Origin: Heligmosomoides polygyrus polygyrus | Lineage: Eukaryota > Nematoda > Chromadorea > Rhabditida > Heligmosomidae | DNA: 64,000 bases | Reading direction: 5' to 3' | Assembly (NCBI GenBank): GCA_947396885.1 | Contig: OX377204.1 | Span: 40,943,975 to 41,007,974 of the forward strand | Shown here: positions 33,001-48,000 of the stretch, one piece after another | Layout: each line of letters starts with the position of its first letter | Position numbering within the stretch: the stretch's first letter is position 1 | Notes under the pieces: generated by a model | Seen by the model: only the letters and a program-made list of their open reading frames with translations | Databases searched by the model: none | Told to the model about the DNA's origin: nothing | Position numbers and translations under genes: made by a program

Positions 33001-36000
33001 AATACAGTACCGCGCATGTCTTTTGGTCAATTCCCGAAAAAGCCGCTTTGGAGCGTTCCAAATCGGCTTTTTTATATAACTTTCTTTAAAATCAAGCACT
33101 TGTGAAAAGAAACATATATTTGAGCTCAGCAGGCCGAGCTCTATCTTTTGACGTATAAATCAATAGAGTTGAACAAGGCATCTAGGCCGGACATAATCAA
33201 TTGAGTGGGCGCGAGAGCCTGTAGAGTGTCGTTTCGGGAGTTTTATTGGAAATTCCCAGCAGCCCTACTCAGAAATTGCCTTAAGATGTGAAGCTTGCCT
33301 TTGGATGCGCCGTGAACAATGCATACAGAATCGAACCTATCAATCGAGTGGGCGCGCCCACACGCAGAGTGAGGTCGAGTAAGCGCGAGAACCCGTAGAG
33401 TGGCCGTTTGGGAAGTTTTATCGAAATTTCCAGTTGCTCTATTTAGGAGATGCTCTTAGCTTGTCTAGCTTGTCTTTGGAGTGCGTCGTGAACAATGCAT
33501 ATAGAATCGAACCTATCAATCGAGTGGGCGCGAGAGCCTGTAGAGTGACCGTTTCGGGAGATTTATCGGAAATTCCCAGCAGCGCTACTCAGAAATTGCC
33601 TTAGGACTGTGAAGCTTGCCTTTGGATGCGCCGTGAACAATGCATACAGAATCGAACCTATCAATCGAGTAGGCGCGACCACCCGCAAATTGCACGCGCG
33701 GGCGTGTTGTGTTAATATCGAATCGTTCCGGCTGCGGCTTGTGGATTTTGTAGGTAGTAGAAAGCTTTAGCAGTCCGCTAACGAGCAGCTTTATAGCTTG
33801 TAAAGAGTTGAGGAGAGGAAAGGCGTTACATTGTCATATGCTTTGGACAGTGCTTTTTTCACTTATTTCCTATGAAAGGCTATGGGTCGGGATGTGACAT
33901 GCTAAGAATTCGTTGGAGACGAAAGAACACTGTGCGTAGGAAATCTTTGAATGGTGAACGACTTCGTCCGAAGTACTCTTGGAAACTCTGTCATCTTGAC
34001 CTTTCTAGAGCCGCTCACTTATCAGAATTTTTTCATCAAGGGAGGAGGGGCTGCACAGCCACCTTGTGTAAAATGCTCTATCAGAGTTACAACATTTTCC
34101 TAGCTACTCTCTTCCGCTACCGAGCCCTCACCTTGTGTGTAGTCGTGTACGGCTCATTAACAACTATACATTGCATAGTGTACGTTTGCGCATTGCTGAG
34201 CGACGAATTGCTCTACATACCTTGTTGCTGTAAGGCAAATGACAGCGTTGTTGAAGCCATGGTAGTCGAAGGTTCACCTTGCAGAAGGCATTGGTGAGCC
34301 GTATCATGCATGAATAAGTGATATTCAGAGAGTAAGTATAAGGATTGAGGCATTTGGAGACTGTAAGATGCTAGTGCTTCAATACCGAAAGGGGGACAGT
34401 CTACTATTATATAGTTAAAAGCAGATGAACCTCGATGCTCGATAAACGACTACGATTCTTGGCTTTTACTGTTAATACCCTTATGCTCAATTTTCTTCAT
34501 TACTTCATCGAACGGAGGGCAGACCTCCTGCTTGTAGTGTGATTGTAGTCTAGCCAGGGTTGTACACATGTTGGAGTGCAGAAGTGAGCCGATTTTCGTT
34601 TTCCAGCCCCACACAATGTGCCTTCAGTCGATTCACAGGGTGCGTAAAATGCGCTTCTTCGCGATTATTGACTAACCAGCGTCCGTCGCCGGCTTCGCCG
34701 GCGCCGTACGCTGGACGTGCGGGCCACGCCAGGCTTGCCGGCTTCGCCGGCTTCGGGTACGGCGGGCCACGCTGGGAACGTAGCCCAAACCTAGCTGGGG
34801 ATGCTTTCTCAGCCAGCGTCCGTCGCCGGCTTCGCCGGCGCCGTACGCTGGACGTGCGGGCCACGACAGGCTTGCCGGCTTCGCAGGCTTCGGGTACGGC
34901 GGGCCACGCTGGGAACGTAGCCCAAACCTAGCTGGGGATACTTCCTCAGCCAGCGTCCGTCGCCGGCTTCGCCGGCGCCGTACGCTGGACGTGCGGGCCA
35001 CGCCAGGCTTGCCGGCTTCGCCGGCTTCGGGTACGGCGGGCCACGCTGGGAACGTAGCCCAAACCTAGCTGGGGATGCTTCCTCAGCCAGCGTCCGTCGC
35101 CGGCTTCGCCGGCGCCGTACGCTGGACGTGCGGGCCACGCCAAACTTGCCGGCTTCGCCGGCTTCGGGTACGGCGGGCCACGCTGGGAACGTGGCCCAAA
35201 CCTAGCTAGGGATGGCTTCACCGGCAACCAACGCTGAGTAAGGAAGCATCCCTAGCGTCGAAGTCGTACATGTTCAAACGAACGCCTACTACAGATCGAA
35301 TGATGCCTTGCTGGATATCAGTAACATCCCAGTAGTGGACTCAAGAAAATGTCCGCAGCACTCCTGCTTCGTCTGGGGTTCTGTTCACAACCTATTGCAG
35401 CTCCTGAAGCCTAATCGAATTTCTGACGTTTCTGTCCAGTCGTCGTGCTTTAAGCCACGAGGTGTGATGAATTTCGGGAAGGGTGACTTAAGACAAAAAA
35501 TACTATCCTCGTCTGCATATGCATAGTATGGAAACCGGTCAAAGCACTGCCGAATATTGAGGACCAAGGAACAAGACTTGGTTAAAACCGTAGTCGAACT
35601 GAGCGTAGGTCCGACGAACGTTCTTCGCTGACCTCTCCTGGTCCACCACTTAAATTTGGAGAACCTGGGCATGTAGAAATAGCTTAGTAATTCAGCGCGC
35701 AGTATATATGCTCTTGAGATCAAGGTGAACAATTTCCAAATCAAAAGAAGCGTATTCCAGACCATGACACTGACCAATCAATAATATCGGTTGATATTGA
35801 TTGCTTGATGGAAGCTTCAACATGGTGGCTGATTACCTTTTACCTTCGGTCGATCGTCATAATCACGGAACACCCACCCAGGTCGATTAAGTCTGGCGAG
35901 AACCAATAGCTCCGCTCAAGCGATGGATAATATCGATCGATATCGATTTTCTGAGCGACTAATAGGACCTACTGCCCGATCGAAACACCATCGGCCATAA

Positions 36001-39000
36001 CAATATGCTGTTGCTAATGTTAGATAGCTTAACGAAGAAGTACACGTCAACAGATACGTCATTCGAAACCTCATGGATAGTTGTGGTAGTTGGTCGATAA
36101 ACACCCTTGACGTGATCAACATGCGCCATCTACAGGTCATGTGTCGTTGGCAGTAAACACCCGCTGTCACCGCGGGCCTCGGGCAGCGCGGCGGGCTTTG
36201 GACAGCGTGGTGGGCTTCGTAATGATGGTAATGATAATGATAAAGATGATAATGATGACTCCGTAAACACCTTAGATGAAATGAACCGATCAACATCTTT
36301 CTTCAACAGCTAATGTGTAGTCAGCAGGCCTCCCCCGCTGTCGCCGCGGGCCTCGGACAGTGCGGCGGGCTTCGTGACTGATTAATTGGTCGTAAACATC
36401 TTCCAAAGGCGAACTGCACCGAGGCCATTAAAGTCACTAAATTCGGTAGTTTTATAAAAAAAAAAGCTCTGCCAGAACCAGCAAAAACAAACGAAAACGC
36501 CGCGGAAACTCGAATGCGAAAATGAAGGAGAGATGAAGTGTAGAGGTGGATAAACCCGTACGAAGCGCAAATGTACGCCCAACAGATACGCGTTTGGGAA
36601 CCTCATCAACTGTTCTTTGATTTGCACCGCTCTGGCAGTTTCAACATGTCTGCAGTTCATGCGTCGTAAACAGTAAACACCCCGTTCGCCGCGGCCTAGG
36701 AAGCGCCGCGGCAGGCTTTGTACAGCGCGACGAGCGTTTAACAGCGCAGAGGGCTTCAGAATGACAGTAATGATAATGATAAAGATGATAATGATGACTC
36801 CTTAAACACCGTAGATACGATGATCCGATCAACAACTTCCGTCAACATCTCATTTGTCGTCAGCAGGGCTCACCCGCTGTCGCCGCGGGACTCGGACACC
36901 GCGGCGAGCCTCGGACAGCGTGGCGAGCCTGTTACATCGCGGTGGGCTCCAGAATGATAGTAATTATAATGACAAAGATGATAATGATGACTCCGTAAAC
37001 ACAGTAGATGCTATGAGCCGATCAGCATCTTTCGTCAACAGCTAATATTGCGTGAGCAGGGCTGAACCGCTGTCGCCGCGGGCCTCGGACAGCGCGGCGA
37101 AGCTTCAGACATGACTCATGCCTCTCCCGATTATATATAGTAAGGATGAGCTGCGTAGTTCTGCAGAACGCAGTTCCTTCTCTAATATCAGTGAGCACAA
37201 TGTGCTCTTTCCACACATCCTTCGCTTCGCTTGAAGCTTTGCGCTGTATTCATGTCCAGAAGGCAGTTGATGTCACTCACCTATTGCTTTGATGTAGGAC
37301 ACCCTCGGCAGGTTGCGCATGATGTTTCCGAACTGAAAGATCATTGCCAACAGAGCGTTCACACCCAGCATTGTCCGCGCCGGAATGGCCCGAGGTCCCA
37401 AGGAGAACGAAATCCAACTGCAAATCAGCCGAAACATACGACTGATAGGGTGCTGAATGGAGACTGCTAGCGCAACGTACCTAATGAAAATGGTGAGATA
37501 TGTAGGGAGGTAGGCCTGCATGAAGTACCAGATGTAGCGCCGCTCGAATGTCAGCCGAACGTGCAGTTCGTCCCACCATCCGGCAGGATATGGCTACAAA
37601 GGAGACGTTTTCTTAGAGTATGATCGAAATGACATTATTTTGAGTTTTGTTCTGGGAAATTTTTACAATCTGTTAGCGAATTCTTATTCGGTGGCAGTTT
37701 GCGACAAATGCTTCGAAAACTAAAGCCTCTTCAAAAAACATTGCCCCAAATACACTTCTTGGGTTTCTGTGCAATCTAGAAAGCTGCTCTTAAGATGCTC
37801 TCAAATAGAGAGTTTCAAGGGCTGCTCTTCTTGTTAGTCTGGAAGAAGCCGCGCTTCTACTTGGTGAACCTCTCTACAAGCACTTGTGCGCACGAAATAC
37901 ACCACACAGTTGAATAGCGTCCAACTCTGAAGATGTCGTAGTCCAAAAGCTTCAACACGTCGCTTAAATTATGTTCGTGGTAGACTGCGTTAGAAGGCAA
38001 GCGTGATTTTGCCATACGGGCATAAAATCTACACCGTAGCCTTATCGCTTATCTTTCGTTCCCGCGGCTTTATAAATACGGTCAGTGGTATTCGCAAAGT
38101 CATCAAGAACTCATTCTCCATGTCGGCAACTGACCGGTTGCGATAGCCGTCGCTCCGGTGCCACTCTTTGCCTGGCGGCAGGTGTTCAAAGCACATTTTT
38201 GGTGAAATGATACCTAGCAACGCAAAAAATCAACTGTCGTGGCTATTGGGAAGGTGGACCTCTCCTCAAAGCAGAGAACAACACATAAGAACCTAGCAGG
38301 AGCAAAATTGACGATGGAACGACCGCACGTACGAAGGAACGTCTAAAAAGATTACGGTGTAGGAAATATGCCCGTCTAGTAGAACCACTTCCATCGTTAG
38401 AAGCGGGCGTCGAGCTAAATACCAAAGGTACAAAAACCGTTAACACTAACAACTCAAAAACGGTGGTGAAACTTTTCTGAGGTCTGTCACTAATAAAAAA
38501 CAAACGTTTTAGGAAAAGGGAAAATGGCAGAGGTCGACGTTATTGAAACCCGTAGTTGAATTAGCTACGCATTCTTCTTAATCGTGACATCATGCAGGCT
38601 GTTGGAATGTGACTTAGAAAGTAACATTTGTTGACGAGCCGATGCACAAGTCAGTTGTCTCCAGCTTCTCTTCCTTTCAAATCTCGGTTTGGTAAGGTGT
38701 TCGTCAATGTGTGTCGTGCCACATGAAGGTTTCGGGCGTCTTAAAACAGCTCTTGCCAATCGACGATCCACCTGAAAGCCTCTTGTGACACAAGACACGT
38801 TGAGTACCAAGGCAGTGCTTTATCCTTGCCAAACAAGCCCGACTGTATTTCACCAAAGCCCGGAGCGATGGAAGGCGGGTCTTGAAGAGAGCCCTCCAAG
38901 AAACTCCATTTGGGCGTCACGCCGCAGTCCACTATCCACGATATCATGCACCATGAACTTTGGTTAGGGAGAGGGGTGGGAGGGGTAGAATAATTCAATT

Positions 39001-42000
39001 CAACAGGATAACTAGCGCAAAGAGGAGCTCAGACATACAGCAACTTCTGGATCGTCATGCAATTCTTGGGCATTCTACTTCAAACATGTACTTAAAGATA
39101 TCATTAAACGAAGTAAAAATGAAGCTGTACTCAAGGAACACACACACAGGTTAATGTGGAGCGAAAGCACCCTTTGTCACTTCTCGCTTTAGGTGTCAAG
39201 CTCAAATGTAAGTCGCATTCCACGACCGGTTGCTATCATAGCTCTAGCATCTCGAACAAGGAAAATTTCGTCGCTCTCCTTATCCACAATGATCTGAGGA
39301 ATGCAGTGCTCTTCGAGATACTTAAGTATACCTTGAGCTAAGCAACCTCACTTCGAATACGAAAGCTTTAAACCCTCATCTCTTTAAGCAAATCACTTAA
39401 AGGCGAAAATAATGACGGTTATACGTGACCTTCCACTAGCGATGAATCAAGTTAGAAAACTCACGGCGTTTACAAGCGTCGGCGAGAGCTTGATGAGGTC
39501 AAAGTCGGGCAGAACGATAGGTGACATCGTGACCACTGGGTTTGGGCTAGTTTCTGCCCATCTCATCTGCACTTCTTGGTTGTTGTAGTTGAAGCTGAAA
39601 CCCAAAGAGTAGTGCTAAACATTAATAAGCACTACACACATTACAAAGCCTCCGCGAAACCAAAAGCGGCCACCCACCTCGAGCAGTGCTTACTATTTAT
39701 AATGGATAGCCAGTTCTACAGCCCCTGTGGTCGTGCTTTTTAAAATAAAGAAGTCATCGACGCACAAAATTTTGAAATTACGAATACATACTGTGCGCTT
39801 TGCAGGAAGCGTCTCATATCTCCATTTTAATCCACGGAGGTAGAACTGTTTCCTGCCTCTGTTCTGCTCTGCTAGCACATTGTGAATGTGAAGTGAAATG
39901 TATCTGAAGGATTATGTACCAGAAGCAAATTCAAAAAGTGCAGTCTTACGGGTTGTTTGTTAAACTAAAAATTCCGGCAGTTTGCAGAAAGTATACGTTC
40001 ATGGTTTCCGAGGAGCTCCATAGCTCACTATACTGGTTGTTAATGATTTGATGAAAGAATGCGAGAGAACAAAGCACACCTCAACAGATTAGTAGTGTAG
40101 TGCTGATGAGAAATGGAAATGGATGGAAATTAGTTCAATTATTGAACAGTCAGATTCTCTCACCATCAGTGCACGGCCCAAATTTGGGTGAATTGGTGAA
40201 ACGTTGAATGAAATGTGCAACCCTTGGTGCCCTTAGAAATTGTTTTAGAAAACTATTCAAAATACTTAAACTGAAACTCCCTGATGTAGTGTAAAAGGTT
40301 TTTTATTTACTTTAAATAATTACATGCGAGTGTGCATTGATGTTTGACAGTTCATGAGGTAGTGCTGCGGCGTAAGCGGAAGTCGACGCCCACTCGTGAA
40401 GTCCGACGAGTGATGAGTATGCGATGATCTCTGATGCAAGAACGGCATCGGGGGCCAACTAAGCTAGTCGCGTAGCGTAAGCAGGACCCGCGTAGCAGCG
40501 CTGAATGTGGGTACGTCGACGGGCGGCTCGTGCGAGTTTTAGAAGCACAGGAGCGAAGAAGAGGTGATTTCTGTGCGGCGCAGGAGACGAGGTGGTTCTT
40601 CTGAAATCGAGGAACATAGGAGGACGATTCAAGGCCGTCGTGTGGTGAAGTCTCAGGAGTGTCTCCGATCGATTTCCGCGCTCGAGTGTATGCGTCGAGC
40701 GCTTTGACGTTCGATTGATGAAGATCGCCGTTAAGGAGCGACTCTATCACTTCTTCTCTGCGTATACTCCGCAGACTGTTTGCTCGCATCAAGCCAAGGA
40801 TGATATTTGAAGCCTGCTCGATGCTTGCAGAGACAAGACGATACCCCAACATTGTTGCTGGTGTTATTAATGAACATATGGGCGTGGTAAAAGATGGGCA
40901 CGTTTGTTACGATGAACCCGCTTATAGGTCACATAACGCATATGATGAGCATATCCTTAAGTATGCGGAATCGCATGGCCTTACCATAACAAACATCGTT
41001 TTTCGACAACGATACTCCCACCTCATCTAGTTCTATAGTGGGTACACCAGGACTCACAACAGGAAGCCTTATCCTTGTGAAGGATCGTGACCGAAGCCTT
41101 GTCACAGAGGAGAAGGTCGTGTCATATGAGGCGGTCGCCCCACAGCATCGTCCGCTACAAGAATCAAGTGGTGGCGAATGAAATAGAAGGAAGCGGCTGT
41201 GATTTCTCGCGTACGGTTACCGACACTCACGACTGTCGGAGAACTGTCGGAGAACAATGCTACCGACGCCTTACCTTAAGCTACGATGTTGAAATTTGGC
41301 ATAGAGCCTGGACGACGCAAGGTCGACAAGCAGGGATGCCGGTGGACAGACAACGTGAAGGACAACGCTCGAGAGAAGAAATCGCTATCACGTGTATCTA
41401 AGCGACAAACAGCCGAATCTAAGCAACAAAACAGAGAAAAAATAAACCAGAAAGCGAAAAAAGCTGTCAGGAAGGCCGTGGATGTCGCGAAAGCCACTCA
41501 TTACAACGACGTCTACGAAAAACTCGATGGTGAGCGGTGTTTATACCGACTTGCTAAGAATCGCAATCGCCAAGCCGAGGATATAAAGAAGTTCGTTGAC
41601 CAATGATGAAAATGAACATCCTATGGGCCGCAAAGAACCTTGAAGCCGTGGCGAATGTTTCATGGAAATTTCAACAGAAGAGTTCCCTCAACAGGTCATG
41701 CCTTCTGGGGCGCTTATCCACAGTCCGGTCTACAAGATCACCGTGAATGAACCTTAAGTGATAATGACGAAGATGAGGCCTCGTAAGGAGACTAGTCCAG
41801 ATAACTTTTAAGCCCATAGGTTGTAGCGGAGAAGAAAGGTTTCGATGGTTGGCAGGAAAGTAAGACGATTCCGATTTGGGAGACGAAGGATATCCTTGCA
41901 GTCTGCGTTAGTAGTTCGGCTTTTAACCTAACCTTTAACTTTGAACGCATGTTAATTATGCTTTCCACCCTTCCGGTTCGATGTATTGGTACTATCCGGG

Positions 42001-45000
42001 AAAGATAAACCGCTGACTTATTCATGGGCTCCCAACAACAAATAATTGTATAGGCCAAAAACGCATTTAAATTGCTTCCACGACATCCCGTAGAAGCAGA
42101 CTGCGCGGCACATCCTAAAATGGATTGATTTACACCACTCTTTATCTTTTATGCCTACATAGACGCAGAAGACCATGGTAGCGCCATGAAGCAGACGACA
42201 ACTATCGCTTGCACCCTGAATCGCGCTTCTTGATTCAGGTCCTATCCAGGTCAACCAAGCCCTTCATCCCCGAATTCGTAAGAGATTTGTATGGGAAAGG
42301 CAGAACACATCTTTTCTATCGGACCGCAAGTCGGTCCGTACCGCAAGTCGATGGAATATGTACGCATTCAAATTATCTCCAAGAGATCTTGAAGAAACAG
42401 AAGAACACGAATATGTGTAATACGCATGAAATATAGCATTAAAAAGAGACATTTCATTTTTTCACAGTATTAGATAGAAGGAATAAAAAGGTCCCTTGGG
42501 GCTCAAAAGCGTCAAACGTTAAGTATCGAGTAGTATCGTAGTCTCACTTGGACCGCATGAATGAGTTTCGCCGGGAATTGCCAGACGAATGGTTATCGCC
42601 TCACACCTCACTTGGTTGCCACATGGTGCCTTTAGCGAAAGCACTCAAATTGGCAAACACGTCTACATAAGGCAGCAGTACGAAGTTTCAGCCAGCTCCT
42701 GTCCCAGAACAGAGAGCCGCCGAACACGACGAGACGATGAGTTCATGGTGAAGTGAAAGGGATAAGCACCGCGACGACGGCGGCTCCTTCCAGTAACTAC
42801 ATTTCTCCTTCGAACAGATTTTCACACCGTCACTTCGTAGAAGGATACCGTGGACGAAGAAAGCACTCAAAAGGATCAGAGAGCTGTCCGACCAGTTGAA
42901 ATCCGCCTACCTTTCATAGATGAGGAAGCACTCCTGAATGTCTAGCGGGAACAGTTCCAGAGACAGCGCACACGGTCCCTTCACATTCACTCGCTGTAAC
43001 AGTCGTTATCTTTTCGGTCAGTACGCTAAAGCAAACCAGAAGAGCTGAGGCAACTCACGTAGTTCACCCACACTGTCCCGTTGGGATAGAGCATCAGAAA
43101 GACGTTTCTGAAATGGCTTCCTTCGGAACTGTTTTATCTTACTCACCCGACGACAACATCTCCACTCTTCAAAAATGCACATAGCCTTCCTTCAAGAGTC
43201 AAGGGACCCGACTTTCATCGAAAATTTACGACTCCCACCCTTGCGAGGCGGATTTGACACATTCCCCCTTGTTCCAAACACAGCTTTATTCTTCCTACCT
43301 TTTCACAACTTTTGGCTTCTATGTTCCGTGTGATGTTTTATGTAATTTTCGTGCCTCTTGATATGTTTTATCCTCCAGGTGTGGCTTCGACAGTGCCGAG
43401 CTTCATACGCAGCTTTGTTTGCTGAGGGCAATGAATATGGAATTAAATCCTCTAAAATTATGAATGCTGATTATTCTACAGTTAAAAATAGAGGTTTTCT
43501 AGAAACGCTTCTCAAATCACTCAGGACCGGTTCAGTTTTTTTGCGTATTTTTGCAGAATGTTTCCGTTCGAGAAATTTGTTCTATTCCACAGTTAGCAAC
43601 ATCTTGATCTCTCACTGTACACTAAAGATATCCAGCTTAGAATGTTATGCTAGCATGGAAGCTTTTTTAATCTTCTACTGTGTTTAAGAACTGTTTGAAG
43701 CGCTCTTCGAATCAATCACGTAGTCATGAATGAAGGCTTTACTTGTTACGGAAATATATTTTTTTGCCTGAAAGATTTGACGTCAGCAGTTTAAATTACA
43801 ATTCTTAAAATTTCGATTCTTGCCCATTATAAATATCAATACTTTCTACAATCTCTTCGATATGCATGAGAGGCTCGACTTTTTATTATATACATTACCT
43901 AATTATTTAGCTATTCATTTTTATATCGGGAAAAGTCGATGCAAGGTGGCGATGTCCGTTCCTCCACGTGTGCCACTGGAACCTGCTCGCCTTGCGGGCT
44001 AGGCTGAGCTAAGCACAGACAGTCGAGTGCAGGCGACAGGCCCTTGTAACAGGCCGGCCTTCGAAGATCCCATGTCACATCACATGCTTGGTGACGCTAC
44101 ATGGTTATGGAGGTAGTGCAACGGTGTCTACGGGAACCCATGCGAACTCGCAAGCCCGGCGAATGTGAGAAGTATGCGAGGGTCCCGGATGCGAGGACGG
44201 CATCGGGGGGAAACTGTGTTAGTCCAAAAGTCCCGCTACGTAGGAAAGACCCGCATGGCAACGCTGAATGTGGGTACGTCGTCGGGCCACTTCTTTGTGT
44301 TGGCAGAGGCACTGGGTCGAAGAAAGGTTGACTTCTATGCGGTGCAAGAAACGAGGTGGCCCTTTGCAAGGGACATAGGCCGAGTCTTTAAGACCGTTCT
44401 GTGTGGCAGTCCAAGGACCACCAGTGGTGTTGATATAATCGTCTCCGAGACGCGATTGCAAGCGTGGACCGTTCTAGCGACCGCTTGATGAAGATCGTTG
44501 TCGCTGCTGGACGGCGAATGTAACACCTCTTCTCTGCATACTGGCTGCTGCGAAAGAGACAAGGATGAGTTTTGGGGCCTGCTTGATCAGAAGACAGCAG
44601 AGGTGCCCTCGAAAGACGTCATCGTTTTGGCTGGTGATTTTAATAGATACGGTGCTCAGCAGCACGAAGCCTGGACGGCGAAAGTCGAAAAGCAGGTATG
44701 GCCGCGGAGGGACGATGTGAAAGCAAAGGTTCAAGAGAAGAAGTCGCTGCATCATGTGTTTCTCGGCGACAAAATAGCAGAAAATTAGCAGAAGTATAGA
44801 ACGCGAAAAAGGCTGCAAAGAAAGCCAGCGAAAATAAAAACTACCAGGAAGACCGTGGACGTCGCGAAAGCCACTCATTATAGTGATGTCAGCGAAAAGC
44901 TCGAGTCACGTGATGGTGAGCGGCATCTATACCGACTCGCAAATAATCGCCATCGCCAGACTGAGGACATCGGGAAATTTCTCGGCATAAATGATGAGGA

Positions 45001-48000
45001 CGGTCATCTTCTGACAGACCGCAAAAAGGCGTTCAAGCGATGGCGCGACTACGACAAAATCAAGCACTTGCACATGAACATAGAGAGTGCTCGGAGTTCC
45101 TATAGAACTAATAACGTCTTAAATATAGAAGAAAATTATTTCCTCCAATGTATAAACGGTTTCCAAAAGGAGCATGTTCCATATGGACCAGGGAGTTCGA
45201 CTCCTGTATGACTTTCCTAACAATCGATTTAAAAAAAGAATCGAGCAATTACAAGAAGAATGTTATTAAAAAATCTAGTTTTACTATACATGTTCCAAGG
45301 GCTGAATTTGTGTACGGTAACATCGCACCTCGTTCTCTATAGAATGAAAATTTTTGATTCCGTGAAAAACAAATTGATTACTTTGACTACACTTTTGATT
45401 ACACTCCCCTCATATCGCGGAACGCTGTATAAAGTTTGTTAGTCAGTTAAGCTTTTTGTGCCAACAGGAGGTTTTAGGTTTGAGTATCGAACAGAGGGTT
45501 GTGCAGTGACATCTTATGAGTGAGGCAGATCGGAGTCTGCTTTGGGTTTTCAGTCTTTCGGATGATAGGTTGCTTTTGTATTTCAGAACAGCTTGTTCTT
45601 CCCAGATGGGTGGTCCGGCAACATGTAAACTGACGATGTGTGTTTGCTGGGCGGCAAGTGTTATGGATACGGGCCTGAAACCCATAAACTTTGGGATGCT
45701 GTATGTTATCCACCTGAAAAGAAAGACCTCCTAGTGCAGTTTTCAGGCAAATTAGATTGAAGAAGCTGCATTTGGATCTGAAATCGTTCTCTGCTCTATA
45801 AAATTCTAAGTGCCGATTGACAGTGGTTGTCGAAGTATTGCCCAAAAGATTTTCTTGGAGCGCTCTCCAATTCGACTGCGGAGTCGCAACTGGTGGGTTG
45901 GCTTATCACGGAAATAAAGTTTCCTTCCTGAAGGAGACAATATGAGGTGGTGAAACTCTACCCCTTAACATTTCCAGCTCTGACAGTTACACATTAACAG
46001 CTAATGTCTTTATACAGCAATCTCCAACTTCTCTCTTCTCCAAACCTCGGCATTGTAAGTTGCTAGTCAGTTAAGCTTTTTGCGCCAACACGAAGTTTTA
46101 GGTGGATCTTTATTCAGCAGGCCCTGACGTTTCGTCTTCTCGTCGTCTTCAGAGGCCTGAATGTGGTGCATAAGTTTTCGTTTGCGCTTTACCCCACCAC
46201 GCGCCTTGGCTGCCTAGCATTTCGGACTTTCCCCACGAACACAAAGGAGGGACCAAGTGGGAGAAACGAACTCACCAATTGGATCCAATGCAAGAGCTGA
46301 TGTTCGCCGACGTCAGTTAGCCAGTAGAGGTGAATGGGGCATACTGCACACCGCTGTCGCCGACTGGTCCTTCTATAGTTCACAATGGAACACAAACGGC
46401 AGAAGGTCACTCGTAACAGAAAGACATTCATTCCGGTTGTTCATTACTGGATTTCTTGTGAAAATCCAGAATACCTCTAACGCTCGCCTTGTCGAAATGT
46501 CCCCTACAACGGCCAAGATGGTACATTTCACCTCAATGCCATTCCCGTTATGCGCATCAATCCTATGCTTTCCAAGTGGGCTGGCTAGCAACCCACTTCG
46601 TTTACTTGACAGATGTTCCCTCACACGTACTGCGAGAGGCCTTTCTGTTTCTCCGATTTGTGAGGCGTTACATGACAAGCACTCAATCTGATAGATTGTT
46701 TCAATGTTTGAACAATCGCCTAATCTTCCAAATCTTCCACTTAGGCAAATAACTCAATTTTCAGAAAGACACGGCTGATCGTAGGGTCTACTCCGAACTA
46801 ACTGGCGCTTGATGTTGTCGTAAGGAATGCTCACTAAGACGACGTCGTCCTGCAGTTGTGCCCTTACAACAGCTCCTTGAAGTTCAGCAGTGACTCTATC
46901 GAAGATGAACGGTAGGACGAGAGGCATCTTGTCTACTCGAGGTCTATCATGGGAGTTAGCGTGAGATCTTCTATGGCCACTTGAAACTCTATAGCCGTTT
47001 GAAGTGGCTATATCTGAAGCCAATCGTAAAGATTCTTGACGTTCGCTGGGGCCCGTGCACATACCAACTGCCGTTCGGAACATGTTGCTGATAACAGCCA
47101 TCTTTACAGCGGTGGGTGTGCTGACCTTGCGTGAATCAAGATGTTTTTCGAGCTTGGTTTCCGGTATCATTTCACGCTAATTATTCCCTCACCGGACACC
47201 TTCACTTGCGTGTTTAGATAAACGACCCAACCATTATTCCGAGATTCTCTGGTATGCCTAATGTACTGAGATTGCTCGTTCATTAACCTGAAACGTTCAT
47301 TAACTCATAAAGCATACGGCAAAACCGGGGCTAATCGTTGACCCATAGCTAATTCCCTTACTTGGGAATAATACGAACCTGACCATTTGAAGACATTGCA
47401 CTGAATTCTTTGACTACAGTCATGATCGTGATGCGCTTTCGACAACGCAAAGGTGTTTATGTTCCCTACATGCAAATCCAATATTTCAGATAGAGCCTGC
47501 AGGGCTCCATCGTTTTGGACGTTGGTGTAAAGTGACGTCACATCAAATGACTTTACACAGCTCTCACCGAAGTTAGAGTCGTGCAGTATTTCAAGAAGTT
47601 AGCTTGTGTTGGTCAAATGAACAGGAACTTTGGTCAACAACTGGCACACAACACTATTCAGGAACCAGGAAATCCGGTTGCTCCGCCAACACAACTGATT
47701 ATAGGTCTCATTTTATAAGTGGCCGGTGACGTGAATTGCATACCCTCAAGGGAGAGCTTGTGCGTTTTTACTAGGCCAGTAAAAAACTGGACAACTCGGG
47801 CTATCCAATCTGAGATGTATGAGAATCCTTTTGTCGATACCGGTAGACATTCCAGTTGTCATCCAAGTACAATTTAGACGCCTCCACTACGACTTGAAGT
47901 CTTTCACACTAACGCGATGATATATGGAGGTGTCGCTAAGACGGAGTTCGGTTATAGCTCGATCTACAGATTGCGACATAACAACGAACTCTCCCCTTTT

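Noticed and set aside
33872..34297. 141-codon plus frame with a hydrophobic Cys-rich half
   Set aside because: No recognisable domain, no splice support, and it lies within a transposon-rich intron on the strand opposite the gene.
34550..35227. Four overlapping minus-strand frames of 93-109 codons rich in Arg, Pro and Ala
   Set aside because: They are the same frame recurring in the 137-bp tandem repeat. The unit length is not a multiple of 3, so no continuous protein exists.
38029..38220. Minus frame between exons 7 and 8 of the channel
   Set aside because: Exons 7 and 8 join directly in phase 0 and give the normal loop C text; the extra frame has no channel motif.
45474..45845. 124-codon minus frame (and 53526-53936 plus) with [11 protein letters not shown], similar to a Penelope reverse-transcriptase block
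   Set aside because: The similarity is limited to a few residues and the surrounding text does not fit in any one frame. It may be a decayed part of another Penelope copy, but I would not name it.
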